Origin: Panagrolaimus kolymaensis
Lineage: Eukaryota > Nematoda > Chromadorea > Rhabditida > Panagrolaimidae
DNA length: 64,000 nucleotides
Assembly (NCBI GenBank): GCA_028622995.1
Contig: JAJQJQ010000006.1
Coordinates: 7,440,001 to 7,504,000 of the forward strand
Direction: 5' to 3'
Under the pieces are notes generated by a model. It was given only the letters and a program-made list of their open reading frames with translations. It had not been told where the DNA came from and did no database searches. Positions 1-11,642 of this stretch are shown one piece after another. The translations under genes and the position numbers were made by a program. How positions within the stretch are numbered: the first letter of the stretch is position 1; the number at the start of each line of letters is the position of its first letter.

Positions 1-876
1 CCCGTTCGAATTTGTCCAAGGGTCACACATTTAACTTCATCGGGTTTAAAAATTTCTGTTTTGACTGCAGCGAATGCAGAAAGCGAAGCTAATGATGCTC
101 CAAGTGAATGCCCAAAAGTCCACAAATGATAATCGGGATGTTTCTTTTTGAGTTCACGCAAAGTATCTTCAACGCCAGCTTCCCAAACTGCTTCAAATGC
201 ATCAATAAAATATGTTAGAACTTTGCCATCCACATATTGACTTGTTCGTGATGCATGATTAAGAAAGTTAATGAATTCTAATCCCATTTGATCATTACCC
301 TTTGAACCTCTCCAAGTTAAAGCTATGGCCTTTTCCTTTGGAACAATAGCAATATAAGCAAAACAAGTTGCCTATAATTTTTTGTTATTTAATTAGCTTA
401 AATTTTTACGGTAGACGCTAAATGGCTTACATTTTTTTCATCGCATGGAACCAAAAATTTTGAATGAAATTTTGCTTCAGCTTTATTTAAACATTTTTGA
501 ATGGCAGAAACTTCATTGGGATTTGAAGCAGCAGAAAAGAGGAAAGCACGATTACGACCAAATTCGTCAGTGTATGGAAATGTCTTTGGTGGAGAAACAG
601 GGCAATCATATGGGACATTTATCACTTCGCTAATATTTGTGGAAGAAAGTTCGGATCTGGGTTTGCATTTTGATTGAGCAATATTAAAACTGAAATTTTT
701 TATATGATAAAAAGTTTTCCTCGACTTGCAACTTCAAAAAAGGTGAATGAAACTTACAAACAACCGCCATGATTTGTGCATGTTTGACATTTATATAATG
801 ATCCACATGGGATTTCCATTGAAATTACAAATGTTAAAACCAATGCGAAATAAATTAAGGATTTGATTGATATCAT
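1..876 (-). CDS. Secreted class 3 (fungal-type) lipase, 3' end outside window
   Basis: Triacylglycerol-lipase-like alpha/beta hydrolase, probably secreted. Exons read 876-758, 689-431 and 371-1; all junctions keep phase and the gene runs off the left edge. The protein opens with a hydrophobic signal peptide (MISIKSLIYFALVLTFVIS), then a short cysteine-rich segment (CGSLYKCQTC..HGGC) often found at the front of nematode class 3 lipases. The core follows: TWRGSKG near the oxyanion-hole strand, and the nucleophile elbow GHSLGASLAS in the last exon, whose Ser is the expected catalytic residue. The catalytic Asp and His would lie beyond base 1. Catalysis is inferred from the family; the substrate is unknown. 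No paired acceptor is evident just before the ATG. Confidence 0.88.
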
Positions 877-1529
877 TATTAAAAAAAAAGAAAAATCACC
901 GAATGCCTTTGAACTTGATAAATTAAAATTTTCCTGCTTCTTTTTATAGTAATCTTTTCCAAAGACAATAATTATTACCTATGCTATTATTGTTTCATGA
1001 CGTCTTTTTTGCACATCTTTTTTGAAGTTTATGATCTCAATGAATCAACAACATCTCAAAAAACAATCTAACTTTGTGTTTACTTTGTATTTGTACATCA
1101 TCGAAAATAAAATTAACCTCCTCAAAACAATTATTTTTTTATTTGTGATTTTATCAAAATTGAGAACCTAAAAAATCTTTATCAATCACAACAACATCAC
1201 AGCTTTAAAGTTTAAAGAAATCGCGACAACCAAAGGGAGCGAGCGTCTGCTAAAAATTATGACGTTATCGAAGAAAAAAGTTTTGTGTTCATCATTGTTC
1301 TTTGCTTAAAGTCTTACGGTAATTTATTTCATTTTATGACATAAAATAATTTCAAATTCAACACATTTTTAATGATTCTTTTTTATGTTTGTGCTGCCAA
1401 TGCAAAAGTTTTCAAAGCAACAACAACAGCAAAAAAAGACGGGCTTCGCTTGCATTTTTTTTCTTCGACACAAACTTTCTTTCGGCCTAGTGTTTTTTCA
1501 CCATTGCAAAAACTACGTCCATATTCGCT
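877..1529. other. Intergenic, AT-rich
   Basis: Region between the lipase start and the tRNA. It holds poly-A/T tracts and no frame with a plausible start, splice sites or family resemblance. It should contain the lipase promoter and the 5' flank of tRNA-Ile, but no individual element can be named. Confidence 0.5.
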
Positions 1530-1603
1530 GCCTTTGTAGCTCAGTCGGTTAGAGCGTCGGTCTAATAAGCCGAAGGTCGTAGGTTCGACCCCTGCCAGAG
1601 GCA
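1530..1603 (+). tRNA. tRNA-Ile: tRNA-Ile (anticodon AAU)
   Basis: A 74-base cloverleaf. The acceptor stem GCCTTTG pairs with CAGAGGC and leaves discriminator A. The D stem is GCTC/GAGC, the anticodon stem TCGGT/GCCGA encloses loop CTAATAA with anticodon AAT, and the T arm is GTAGG-TTCGACC-CCTGC. Box A (TAGCTCAGTCGG) and box B (GGTTCGACCCC) are intact, so it should be transcribed by RNA polymerase III. There is no intron. A T-run follows shortly downstream and may act as the terminator. Confidence 0.97.
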
Positions 1604-1663
1604 AATATCTTTTGCATTTTTTACACAAAAAAAATGATAATACTTTTTTATTAATTAAACTAT

Positions 1664-2152
1664 TTAATTCAAAAGTAACAAATCATTTAAATACCGAATA
1701 TAAGCAATTGAGACTCGAAGAATTTCTATTTTAGATAATTTTTTATCATTCGGTGTTGTGGGAAGAAGTGCTCGGAGTTCACCAAATGCTTTATTAAATG
1801 ATTCAACTCGAATACTGTAAGCTGCTAAAGATTATTTTTGTTAATTATTTATTTGGAAATCTTACCGCTCACGACTTGCATGAAGAGTTCGATATTTTAA
1901 AGTTGCTCTACGACGTTTACGTTTTTCAGCTTTAGCAATTTTTCTTATTTCTTCAAGCGTTAATTCTCTCTGAGGCGGCGGAGGTTCTGGAGGAGGCGTT
2001 GTTTGTAAATCCATAAATGCCATAGGTTCATGAATAAAATTAATTGATGAAGGACATGAAAGGTAATGGGGAGAATGTTGGAGATCGGATGGAGGATAAT
2101 CATAGAAAGAAGATATTTGAAAGGTTAAATTTGTTGGAAGTGGATCAAACAT
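1664..2152 (-). CDS. hlh-15: bHLH transcription factor, NHLH/HEN (HLH-15) type
   Basis: Two exons, 2152-1866 and 1814-1664, give 145 residues. The N-terminal half is proline/serine-rich. The basic region begins KRKRRRATLKYRTLHASRER, followed by helix 1 (IRVESFNKAFGELRALLP), a loop, and helix 2 (KKLSKIEILRVSIAYIRYLN), ending four residues later at the stop. The bHLH at the extreme C-terminus and the RRRAT..YRT.HA.RERIRVE signature are those of vertebrate NHLH1/2 and nematode HLH-15, which act as nuclear E-box-binding partners of class I bHLH proteins in neurons. The intron splits the ERIR codon, a common place in bHLH genes. A TTTCCAG one base before the ATG looks like a trans-splice acceptor. 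The family is clear; one-to-one orthology is inferred. Confidence 0.9.
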
Positions 2153-2232
2153 TCTGGAAACAAAGCAAATTCAGAAGAAGAAAAAGATATCGAGAAACCC
2201 AAAAAAGTTTCAAAACCTACAAAGTAAAATAA

Positions 2233-4143
2233 GCTTCTATCGGGTGCTTCTTTTCAGCTCTCACTTCCAAATTAGATAAATATATTTTTATAATGAAAAA
2301 TCTTTCTTTTTTTCTTTCTCACTAACTCATTTCAAGCTTATTTATTTTTGTGGTGTATTTTATTGCTCCCGGTTGTCGTTGTCGTCGTCGCCTTTATTTT
2401 TGTTTCGGATTTTTTTGTTTCTTCCAAATTAATTCAGTTAACTCTTTTTTATAAATATAATGAATACATACATACATATTGCCTTTTTCCCTTGAGTCTT
2501 TTTGAAAGAAAAAAATAAAAATTAAATAAATATGAAATCATTTTATTTTGTTTTTCAAATTAATTTTATTTATATATTTTTTTGCTGTTGCATCTTTTTT
2601 TGTCGGATGTTGCTACTATGATTTTTTTTACGTAAGAAAAACAAAACAGCATCAATCGCGATTTGTTGCCTATTCTGATTGCCTTCTTTGAGGCATGAAA
2701 ACGAGGGTGGAAAAAAGAAGAATCATGTCATAAAAAAATTCTTTTTTTTCTTCGTCGTCGTCTAAGGCAAAAATACAACCATTAAACTTGACAAAATATA
2801 AAAAACCAGAGTTGTTGCGCAAAAAAAGGAAAGAAAAAGAAAGCAAGAAAAGAAAGGATTTACGCCATTAAGAAACCTAAACAAAATTTTTAAACTCAAC
2901 AAGTTTTTTTATTAAAGTATTTGAAATGAAAACCCGAGAAGGTGAAAGAAAATAAAATGGAGAAAAATAAAACGTTTTAAATTTTTATGTATGCCTTTTT
3001 TGAAGGTCTCCTTCTTCATTCTAAAAGCGCGTCCCTGATGAAGTCGAAAAAAAATATGGAGGATGACTGGGGCTGGCATAGTTGTTTTCCAAATTCAAGG
3101 TGTCCTCATTAAAGTATTAGCAACAACAACAAAGAAAGTAAACATCCTTGAAAAAAAAGAGTTATGAATATTTTTTTTATGCGGAGGCGGACGGAAATAT
3201 GGCTGAATTTAGAATAAAACTATCTTTTTGTTATTGGAATCAAAAACCAAATTTTTTTGTTTGGAATTTTTTGAAATGAGAATTACAATGCTAGCTTCTT
3301 TTTTTGATTCACTCCAAAAATCGTTCCATAATTAAAATGTTTAAAACAAAAACAAAAAATATAGGCTACGTAGTCAAAAATTATTTGACTACGATCATTA
3401 AGTAATTTGATTGCTCCTTGGCCAATGTCTTGTATATTTTCCTTAACTTTCACATGTGACATCACTTCCAATTTGTAAAAAATATGTATCCTTTTTTAAA
3501 AGTTGTTTATTTCTCCAAAATAATAAACACTCAAAACTGTCACCAGTCTCATTTTTCGATAGTTCCTTTGCCAAACACTGTTAATGGAAAACAATAACAA
3601 ACTCAACTCGAGTTTTTTTTTATATTCAAAACTTATGTATCCGCAAAAATAGAGACCACCCTTTTTAATAACTAAAAAATCGATGGATGCCTTTAAACTT
3701 AAAAACCCTTTTTTTCTTCATCATCGTTTTTTATAAACTTCCGTTCTCGATTCATATTTTTTCTTTATGATGGTACACAATTTTTTTGTGGACTCATCTT
3801 CTTTTTTTTCATCGGCGCACTTTTTTGAATTTTTTTTTCCATAAAAATAAGTTTGTCGAGGCCGTTTTTTTGCTACTTCTATCCCTGCCACCGCTGTTGT
3901 TGTTTGTAAATGAAAATGAGTGCGCAAAAATAAATATACACATTCATAATTTTTTTTTCATGGATAAATTGCAAAATCCATTTTCGGGTTTGCCGTTCGT
4001 TCGTTCCCTCGGAAACTCATCAATCTCGTCGTGTTTCTTTCTTTCATATTTTTTTTCAGTCGATTTTGTAATTATAAAATTCAAACGTTTAATTTTGCAT
4101 TTTTGGATTTTAAACATATCGTTTGCAGGTACTTAAAAGAATT
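2233..4143. other. Intergenic, AT-rich, no supported gene
   Basis: About 1.9 kb of alternating A- and T-rich runs separating the divergent bHLH gene and the mosaic inhibitor gene. Open frames here are low-complexity Phe/Lys/Asn translations without splice support. It presumably contains both promoters. Confidence 0.5.
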
Positions 4144-6871
4144 ATGGTTCGATATAAGTTTATAATATTATTTTATGCGGCATTTTTATTTAATTTTATT
4201 TCTTGTGAAAGTAAGGATAACCTTTTTATTTATTTTTTATTTGTATTAAAATTTTTCTTTTTTTTGCATGGTAAAGAATTGCCAATTCATTCTCATAAAA
4301 GTTCTGCCTTTGACATAAGTGATAATAGCCATGCCAATCCTTAAAAAAACTTTAATCGACGGACATTTTTTTGTTGATAAAAATACAAACAATGATAAGA
4401 CATTAATTAGTGAATCACTGTTTTCCACCATCTCTGGGTTACGATAAGGCAACTTCCATAACAAAACAATTAAATTTTTATGTGCTAAAAATTCTTTAGT
4501 AATAATCTTTTTTACAAATGATACTACCAAATTTTGGTCAAAGCTTGATCATTTGTTTTTTTTAGGAATTTGTGAGAGGCAAGGAACTTGTAAACGTTGC
4601 GATGGCCGAGGTCGATTTTCATATTATTCTTGTTCCACTGATGATGAATGTTTTAAAGAGGAGCGATGTCGAGAGGGTTTTTGTTGTCCTCGAGTTAATG
4701 CATCCATATTAGGTGAATCACACAAAACCTTTTCACCTCTTGAAAGTGTTATTTTTAGACGACCCTGCGCGAAGACCATTTTCTTCATCATTTTTTGATG
4801 AACTTTCGGGTGGTGGATCCTCTGCTTCATGCCCAGATGGATCATCATGGATGAGAATGTGTAAATCAGATCTTGATTGTTTATTTGATGATGAAGTTTG
4901 TTCACTTGGAAAGTGTTGTTCAAGTTGCATTTCTCGTAGACGTCAACTTTTGAGAGAGCATTCACCTGAAAGTTTAGTTGGAATTCATGTGCCACAATGT
5001 TCCGATGATGGAAGATTTTATCAATTGAAACAATGCATTCATGGATTTCCAAATGAATGTTTTTGTGTTTCACTTTATGGACAGCGAACAAATCCAAGTG
5101 GAGTTAGTGGCAACGCTATTATTTGTGGAAACTCTATTGATGAAAGTGATGATCGCCCAAAATCACCTTATCCTGAAGAGCCACCACAACCTTCAAGAGC
5201 CACAGCGGCCTTTGCTGCTCCAGACACTCAAACACAATCCGACCATTTTTTAACTTTGGGAAGAACGGGATTTCAAAATGGTAAAAGATCATTAAGATAG
5301 CACATTTTTTAGATATCAAAATTTTAGGAATGCAACAAAGTTCATCAATTTTATGTAATGACCCTCACAAAGAATTCAAACCTTGTTTGAATGCTTGCTT
5401 CGTGGCTTGCGAAACTCGGCTTCGACCTCAATGTCCTAATGCAGGTCGATGCAATCCTGGATGTCAATGCAAAGTAACTATTTTACATTTAAAGAATATT
5501 CTAACCTTCATTCAAAACTTTAGCTTCCATACATTCTTGAATCGAGTAATGATCCAAATTCACGTTGTGTAATTCCAGCTGAATGTTCATCTCCAACTGC
5601 TCGTCGAGAACCTCTTCCAACTCCAGGCAAAGTTGTTTATCGACCACCAACGTATCCCTTTAGCTCTGATGATGCCTTTGATCAATTTCCTCATGGAGCT
5701 GTAGGATTTGGAGTAGATCGATCAAGACAAATGCATTGCATGGATCCCTTAAAAAATTTCTTAACTTGTGGAAGTGCTTGTCCACCTGCTTGTGGTCGAT
5801 TTGCGCCCGCATGTTCGTTCCAATGTGTTTCAGGATGCTTTTGCAGGTTTGCTTTTTCTGTGATAAAATCTTCCACAATAATTTTAAGTTTTTAGAACTC
5901 CATATATTTTGAGCGATGTAAATAATGCTAATTCCGCTTGCATCCTTCCACAACATTGTGAAATTCAAGGCTCGTTTGATAAACAAACTCTTCCAGAATC
6001 TCCATTTCCATCCGAAAAAACGACAACTCCTAGTCCAGCTTTCACTGAAGAACTTACAACAACTCCAACAACAACGACGGATTTAACTTTAGATCCACTT
6101 ATACCTGTAACAAGGCCATCAAAAGCAAAGACTGTTTCTTCTTCATCGACACTTCCACCAATAACATGCGCGGATAAAAAAAAAGAATTTCAAAATTGTG
6201 GTTCATCATGTCCTTTAGCTTGCGATAATCTTGATGCTGAACATTGTTCACCATGTGTGAGTGGATGTTTTTGCAAAAATGGATATGTTTTTGAAAGTGT
6301 TAAAAATTGGACTGATGGAATTTGTGTTAGAATAGAAAATTGTCCTAATCGAGAGGAAACTTCAACAACTCCTTCAACCCCAACGTCAACCATATCAGCA
6401 ACCACTGAAGCGCCTCCTTCACCGCCACCTGGAATGGAATCAATTGGAGCGCAACTTTTTACCACCGATTCTCATCAAGAAATAGGCCGAGTTATTTTTT
6501 CCACATCAGTTGATCACAAAATTCAATTTAATGCTCGAATAACATATTTGCCATCAACGAAAAGTAAAACCTTTGTTCTCGTAATTCATAAATATGGCGC
6601 ATTAGCCACAGATGAAAAATGTGAAGCCATTGGTGAAGTTCTCGAAATAAATCCAGTTTATTCATATCCATTCCCAAATGGTACATTATTGTATCTTAAA
6701 GATGTCTCACTTCCATATGCAGCAAGTTACACATTTAAAGCTTCAAATGATTTTGCTGCTCGAAGTGTTGGAGCTGTGATTGGTCGATCAGTAGCTTTGC
6801 ATGAACTTTCTAAAAATGATAAACTTGGTATTCCAATTGGTTGTGCAACTGTTGGAATTTTACAGAATTAA
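4144..6871 (+). CDS. Secreted TIL/thyroglobulin mosaic protein with C-terminal Cu/Zn-SOD-like domain
   Basis: Six exons (4144-4210, 4566-4712, 4759-5280, 5328-5473, 5524-5846, 5896-6871) give 726 residues. In order: a signal peptide (MVRYKFIILFYAAFLFNFIS); two eight-cysteine WAP/lustrin-like modules; a thyroglobulin type-1 module (C..DGRFYQLKQC...ECFCVS); three TIL protease-inhibitor-type modules, the first two starting near C-N-D-P and C-M-D-P-L and the third near C-A-D-K-K-K; Thr/Pro-rich linkers between them; and a last ~135 residues resembling the Cu/Zn-superoxide-dismutase fold (GRVIFS..., IHKYGALATDEKCEAIG, IGRSVALHE, GCATVGI). The modules suggest an extracellular or pseudocoelomic protease-binding protein. 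In the SOD part the disulfide cysteines and two histidines remain, but most metal ligands and the active-site Arg are missing, so enzymatic activity is unlikely. A TTTGCAG 16 bases before the ATG may be a trans-splice acceptor. Polyadenylation signals AATAAA follow the stop. Confidence 0.88.
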
Positions 6872-7335
6872 TTCTTTGAAATTTGTGTGCCTTTATTTTT
6901 TTCTTTCTTTGTTACTTGTCAAAAAAATATTTCTTTTGTGTAAATTTTAGTTTTTTGATTGAAAAAATAAATGTAATAAAGCTTTTTTTTTTAATTTAAA
7001 AGCGTAAATTTCAAGATTTCGAACTCTGAAATGTAACAATAAATGTTTTTCAAATTATCTCAAAGTAGTTTTATAAGTTAAAATTGTTGAAAAGATGGAG
7101 AAACGGATATCAAATAAAAGAAACAAAGCGACAACAGAAACTCTCAAAGACAGAGATGCGGAGACAAATATTCGCAGCGATGACGACGACCTTGTTTATT
7201 ATTTTTGCATCTCCGTCTCTCCGCTTTTTCAATCAATTTTTTTCCGTTTTTCGTCGCCACCAATTTATATTTTTACTAAAAATATTTCCTTCCAAGCTTC
7301 TTTATATTACTCTCATTTCCTCTACAAAACCTGTA
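6872..7335. other. Intergenic between mosaic protein and BED-like gene
   Basis: Contains the 3' UTR of the upstream gene, with an AATAAA near 6966, and the presumed promoter of the next gene. Overlapping open frames at 7084-7403 lack splice or homology support. Confidence 0.45.
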
Positions 7336-7590
7336 ATGACATCATCGAAAAGATCAAAAGTTTGGGAAGCTTTTCACGAATTAAAAACATCCGAAGGTGG
7401 TAGGCGAGTTCGTTGCATTCTCAGCGTCGATGAATATGGCCCTGAAGAATGTGGGCATGAATATCAATTAAATGATAATTCCACGGGTTTAATGAAATTC
7501 CACATTGAAAAAAAGCATCCAAAAGAATTTCAACGACTATTTGGAGAAAAAATTGCGATATTTTCTTCATCGAAATCAAAGCGTTTAAAG
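7336..7590 (+). CDS. Small BED-like zinc-finger protein, first exon
   Basis: An 85-codon open exon ends exactly at a GTAAGT donor in phase 0. The sequence has the layout of a BED finger: an aromatic-rich start (KVWEAFHEL), a cysteine pair (RCIL...ECGHEY), a leucine-bearing linker (STGLMKFH) and the terminal H-x(4)-H (HIEKKH). The BED family binds DNA and is often derived from hAT transposases; here the first cysteine pair is atypical (single Cys, then EECG). A second exon at 7676-7768, behind a CACGTAG acceptor, keeps frame and adds 30 residues, but that acceptor is weak and the residues resemble nothing I know. The start and the family are moderately sure; the 3' end is not. Confidence 0.55.
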
Positions 7591-7970
7591 GTAAGTTTTT
7601 TGCTTTCAAATATGACACTTTTTTTATTACACTATTATCGGGTACTTTTACTTATTTTTCCTTTGATACACGTAGATCTTTTTTAATCAAAGATATTTAT
7701 GGTTTCACAAAGCACGAACAAAAGTTTTTGTGTCCATATTTTTTGAGCAAAGTATAAATGTAGTTTGATGGTCGAAAAAGATGTTTACTTGTATTTCATT
7801 TGTGCTCCACCTTCCAAAAACAAACTGAATGTTGTGAAAGATTATAAAGAAGCACAAAAGAAACACAAAAATTTGGCTATATAAAAAAGCAAAAAAATCC
7901 AATTTGAAAAAGTTTATTTTATCAAAAGAAAAGTTTTTAGCCAAGCAGAAAATCGACGTCATTCACCAAA

Positions 7971-9186
7971 ATGGTTACTCAAGGTCAAAGATTTAATGGT
8001 TTAGTTGTAATTGTTACGGGATCATCCGCTGGAATTGGAAGAGCTTCAATTTTGCGATTTGCTAAAGAAGGAGCGTCCGTAACTCTTCATGGACAATCCA
8101 AAGAAAAGCTTGAAGACACCAAAAAAGCTTTATTGGATGCTGGAGTTCCAGAATCTCGAATTCTTATTGTTGCTGGTTCACTTGAAAACGAATCAACTCA
8201 AGATAAACTTATTGAAGAAACGGTCAAACGTTTTGGAAAACTTGATGTTTTAATTAATAATGCTGCAACACCAGGCAAAGCTGGAATTGAATCAAATTCC
8301 ATGGAAGCATTTGATTTTATAATGAGTGTTAATGTTCGAGCGTAAGCTTTTTTTCTAATTCTCAAATTTACGTTTAATAATTTTGATGGTTTAGAATCTA
8401 TCGTTTATGTCAACTTGCAACACCATATCTTGAAAAAACTAAAGGTTGCATTGTTAATATCACTTCGGATCTTTCTGAACGTCCAATGCCTCAAGGAATG
8501 GTATATTCCATCAGTAAAGCATCCTTGAATCATCTCACTCGAAATTTTGCCGCTTTATTGGCTAGCAAAAATATTCGTGTCAATGCTGTTGGGTAAGCTT
8601 TCTTTCTTTTTAAAAAAAATATCAGCACTTTTTTTTTTGCTGGAATAAAAAAAAGCACGAAAAAGAGGAAATGCAAAAACTTTTCTCTTTTTTTGCACAT
8701 TTTTTTGTTGCGTTGAAAAAAAAGTGAAAGACAAACACATTCACCATTAAGTAGCGAAATGAATGGATTGTTTTTGTCGGGGATATAGCTCAGGGGTAGA
8801 GCGCCCCCTTAGCGTGGGGGAGGTCTGGGGTTCAATTCCCTATATCTCCAGATATCTTTTTAAAAATTTTTTTCTATTAAAGATTCATCCTATTAACTTG
8901 CTTCAAGGTTTTGCGAAAAAAAGAAACATTAATTAATGCATTAACATTTTTATATTTTTTTAGCGCTGGTTTAACTGATACAGATTTTCCAACCCGTATT
9001 GGAATGCCTCCAGAAGTTTGGAATAAAATTCGTGCAGATGTTATTCAAGGAATCCCGTTGAAACGTATTTCACAAGCCGATGAACAAGCTGAAATGATTG
9101 TCAACATTGCATCCCCAACAAATACATATATGACTGGAACCGTCATTTTTAATGATGGTGGAATTCGACTTGGATCACATTTTTAA
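7971..9186 (+). CDS. Short-chain dehydrogenase/reductase (classical SDR)
   Basis: Exons 7971-8341, 8395-8592 and 8964-9186 give 263 residues, the usual length of a classical SDR. The NAD(P)-binding glycine motif TGSSAGIGR is near residue 16, LDVLINNA follows near residue 90, and the catalytic Ser (NITSD) and Tyr-x3-Lys (YSISK) fall in exon 2. The C-terminus GTVIFNDGG is typical of the DHRS/SDR25C-like nematode dhs family. It probably reduces or oxidises a small lipid or carbonyl substrate in the cytosol; the substrate cannot be read from sequence. The last intron (8593-8963) contains a complete tRNA-Ala on the same strand. An AATAAA lies about 40 bases after the stop. Confidence 0.92.
8779..8850 (+). 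tRNA. tRNA-Ala: tRNA-Ala (anticodon AGC), inside an SDR intron
   Basis: A 72-base cloverleaf. The acceptor stem GGGGATA pairs with TATCTCC and leaves discriminator A; the anticodon stem CCCCC/GGGGG encloses loop TTAGCGT with anticodon AGC; the T arm is TGGGG-TTCAATT-CCCTA. Box A and box B are present. It lies on the same strand as, and wholly within, the second intron of the SDR gene, so the SDR pre-mRNA also reads through it. Confidence 0.96.
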
Positions 9187-10160
9187 ATTTTTGTATTAAA
9201 AAACTTTATTTAAATCGTAAATGAAAACTTAATAAAAGCTTTTTTTTAAACTAACGAAAAAAAGCATCCAAAGTTCATTGAACAAATTTTTTTTTATGGC
9301 TTCGAAAAAAAAGTAAGCAAATCCATGAGGAAAAAAAAGCAGAAGAGCCGCTGGAAAGAAGACTCAACAAAGTCAGTCACATTTTTTTGTTGGGTTGTTT
9401 TGTTTGTTTGTTTAGTAGATTTATGGATTACTTACTTTTACATACTCGCTCTTCTTTTTTCAAATGAATACAAAAACATTGTTTTTTCCTCTCTTCTTTG
9501 AGCGGTAACTTCTTTTTTTTTTGACAAAATAAATTTATTGTTTTTACTAAGAAAAATGTTGACATCGTTTTAAAAAACTATTGTGTTGCTAAGCACCAAG
9601 AAAAAAAGGAAGATTGAATTTATAATTATTGAAAAATTAAGGATGTTAGTATTCATTTAATTAATGTGCGTTAAATATAAAAAGTGTTTGTCTTGAATAA
9701 AGTTAGTTTTAAATGTGAGACAAAATTCAAAACAAAAATAATTCTTCGTTATTTATATTTAAAATTTTTCCATAAAAACGATTAAATTACATTTTCTTTT
9801 TATTAAATTCCCTTCATTTCTGGAATTTACGAGGGACGAGAAAAAAAGAAGGAAAAATAAAAATACACAAATGCCAATAGATTTTTTTGTGAATAGAATG
9901 AATCAATCGATTCGGAAATAGTTTTTTGAACAAAAGCGATTTCTCTCATCGCTGCTGCTCCATGAATCATTCGTTATTTTGTAAAAACCAAAACATCGGT
10001 GTTGTTTTCTTTTTATAAAATAAGGGGAAAACTGCTTCTCTTTTTTATGTGAAAAATATTTAGTATTGCCGGTGTAAAAAAAATCTTATACGATTTTCAG
10101 ATACACAATTTTACTTTGAAATTTTTTTTCCTGCTTCAACAACTTATCCATTTTTAAAAA
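9187..10160. other. Intergenic, no gene seen
   Basis: AT-rich spacer between the SDR and the DUF1647-like gene. The first 60 bases are SDR 3' UTR. No repeat, RNA or coding signal stands out. Confidence 0.5.
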
Positions 10161-11358
10161 ATGATTAAAAGAATTCAAATATTTGTACTAACTTTGACTA
10201 TTTCCATTTTATTTATTTATTGTATCTGGAAAAATTTAATTTATGATGATTTTGATATGGATTATTTCGTTCCGCAAACCGAAGAAGAAACAACCTCTCG
10301 ATTTGAAGATGTCAACTTTCGACTTGTCACCGCCTTTTCAGGAAATCATTTCAAAGAAGCATTGTAAGTTTTTTTTTCAAGCTTCATTAAAACTAAAAAT
10401 AAGCCAAAAAAAACTTTTTTGAAGGCGAAGTTGTTATTGGGTTGGAAAATTGACAGAAACCAAGCAATGGAAAAATGGTTTTATGATTGCATATTTGCTT
10501 GAAAATGATTTATCGAAAAATGAAATTGATCGATATCAAAAAGTTTGCCCATTTGTGGAATTACGACAATTTCCGTTTGAAATCCATCCACATTTTATTA
10601 AAAATTTGTTTGAATATCGTTGGAAGCCATTAATAATCGAAGAAATGATTAATGAATTTGATGAAATTTTTTATTTTGATACATCAGTGGTTTTTAAAAA
10701 TAGTTTAAATGAAACAACTATTAAGGTAAATGATTTTGTCATAGCTAACCTAAAAAGATGAAACGGAGGTACAACTTGTGGATCCTTAAAAACGTTGATA
10801 GCCTCTAGCTTCTTTCCTTGAAGAAAAGAATCGTTTCAATTCAATTTATTTATTGCTTTGGCATCTTAGTAATAAAAAGTTTCCATTATAGGGAATTTTC
10901 GATGAACAAAAACAAAGTTATTCCAAATGTGGAATGCGAGAGTTTGAACCTACTGGACACACAATTTTTGCTGCAACCAATCCCGAAATGTACAAATACT
11001 TTGATTTTACAGAAGCTATGGTTTGTTTCCACTTTTTAAAAATATGTAATTCCATCCAGCCTGAATTGCGTTATAGGCAAAATCAAATTTAATGTATGGC
11101 GCAACAATGTTTGCGATAACACGATCCAAAAAATCAAAAGAAATAATTGAAAAATGGGTAAAATGCGCTAAAGAAAGAGGTTGCATGGCTCCAGTAGGAT
11201 CCCAGATTCATTGCAAAATGGAAAAATTAAAAAATAGAGAATACGCAAATTGTCATCGATTTGATCAATCAGCTTTAGCAATATTATTGAGACAATGTAG
11301 CGAGGATCCAAATGATTATTTTCTTGCTTCACCGTTGGTGAAAGTTGAAAGACTTTGA
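10161..11358 (+). CDS. DUF1647-like type II membrane protein
   Basis: Exons 10161-10363, 10425-10725, 10892-11020 and 11077-11358 give 304 residues. An N-terminal hydrophobic segment (IFVLTLTISILFIYCIW, residues ~7-23) without an obvious cleavage site suggests a Golgi-type signal anchor with the rest lumenal. Features match a family expanded in nematodes: WKPLIIEEMINEFDEIFYFD near residue 150, TGHTIFAATNPEM, then W-V-K-C-A..GCMAP and ANCHRFDQSALAILL near the C-terminus. The YFDTS stretch recalls the acidic metal-binding site of nucleotide-sugar glycosyltransferases, so a glycosyltransferase role is possible but inferred. The first intron uses an unusual GAAG acceptor. The family name rests on recalled motifs. 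Confidence 0.75.
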
Positions 11359-11642
11359 ATAAAATAAAGTAAACCATTTTTTGAAATATCTTTCTTTCTT
11401 TTTTTTGCCCTGTAAGAATCAAATTTTTGGGAAGCAGTGAAAGAAAAATTTGCATTTATTTTAGGCAAAAAATGGTTCAAAAATTGAAAACTTCATTTCC
11501 ATTTTTTTTGTCGACATTATTGCTGCATCTCTTCAAAACAGAAATATTTTTTTCTTCTTTCATCATCATCTCAAAAAACGAACAACGAACTTATCAATAA
11601 ATCATCTAATTCCTCCTCCTCGACAAAGATCATATTAAAAGA

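Noticed and set aside
1383..1628. 81-residue minus-strand open frame
   Set aside because: It is the reverse complement of tRNA-Ile; the GVEPTTFGLLDRRSNRLSY-type text is the familiar spurious translation of a tRNA gene.
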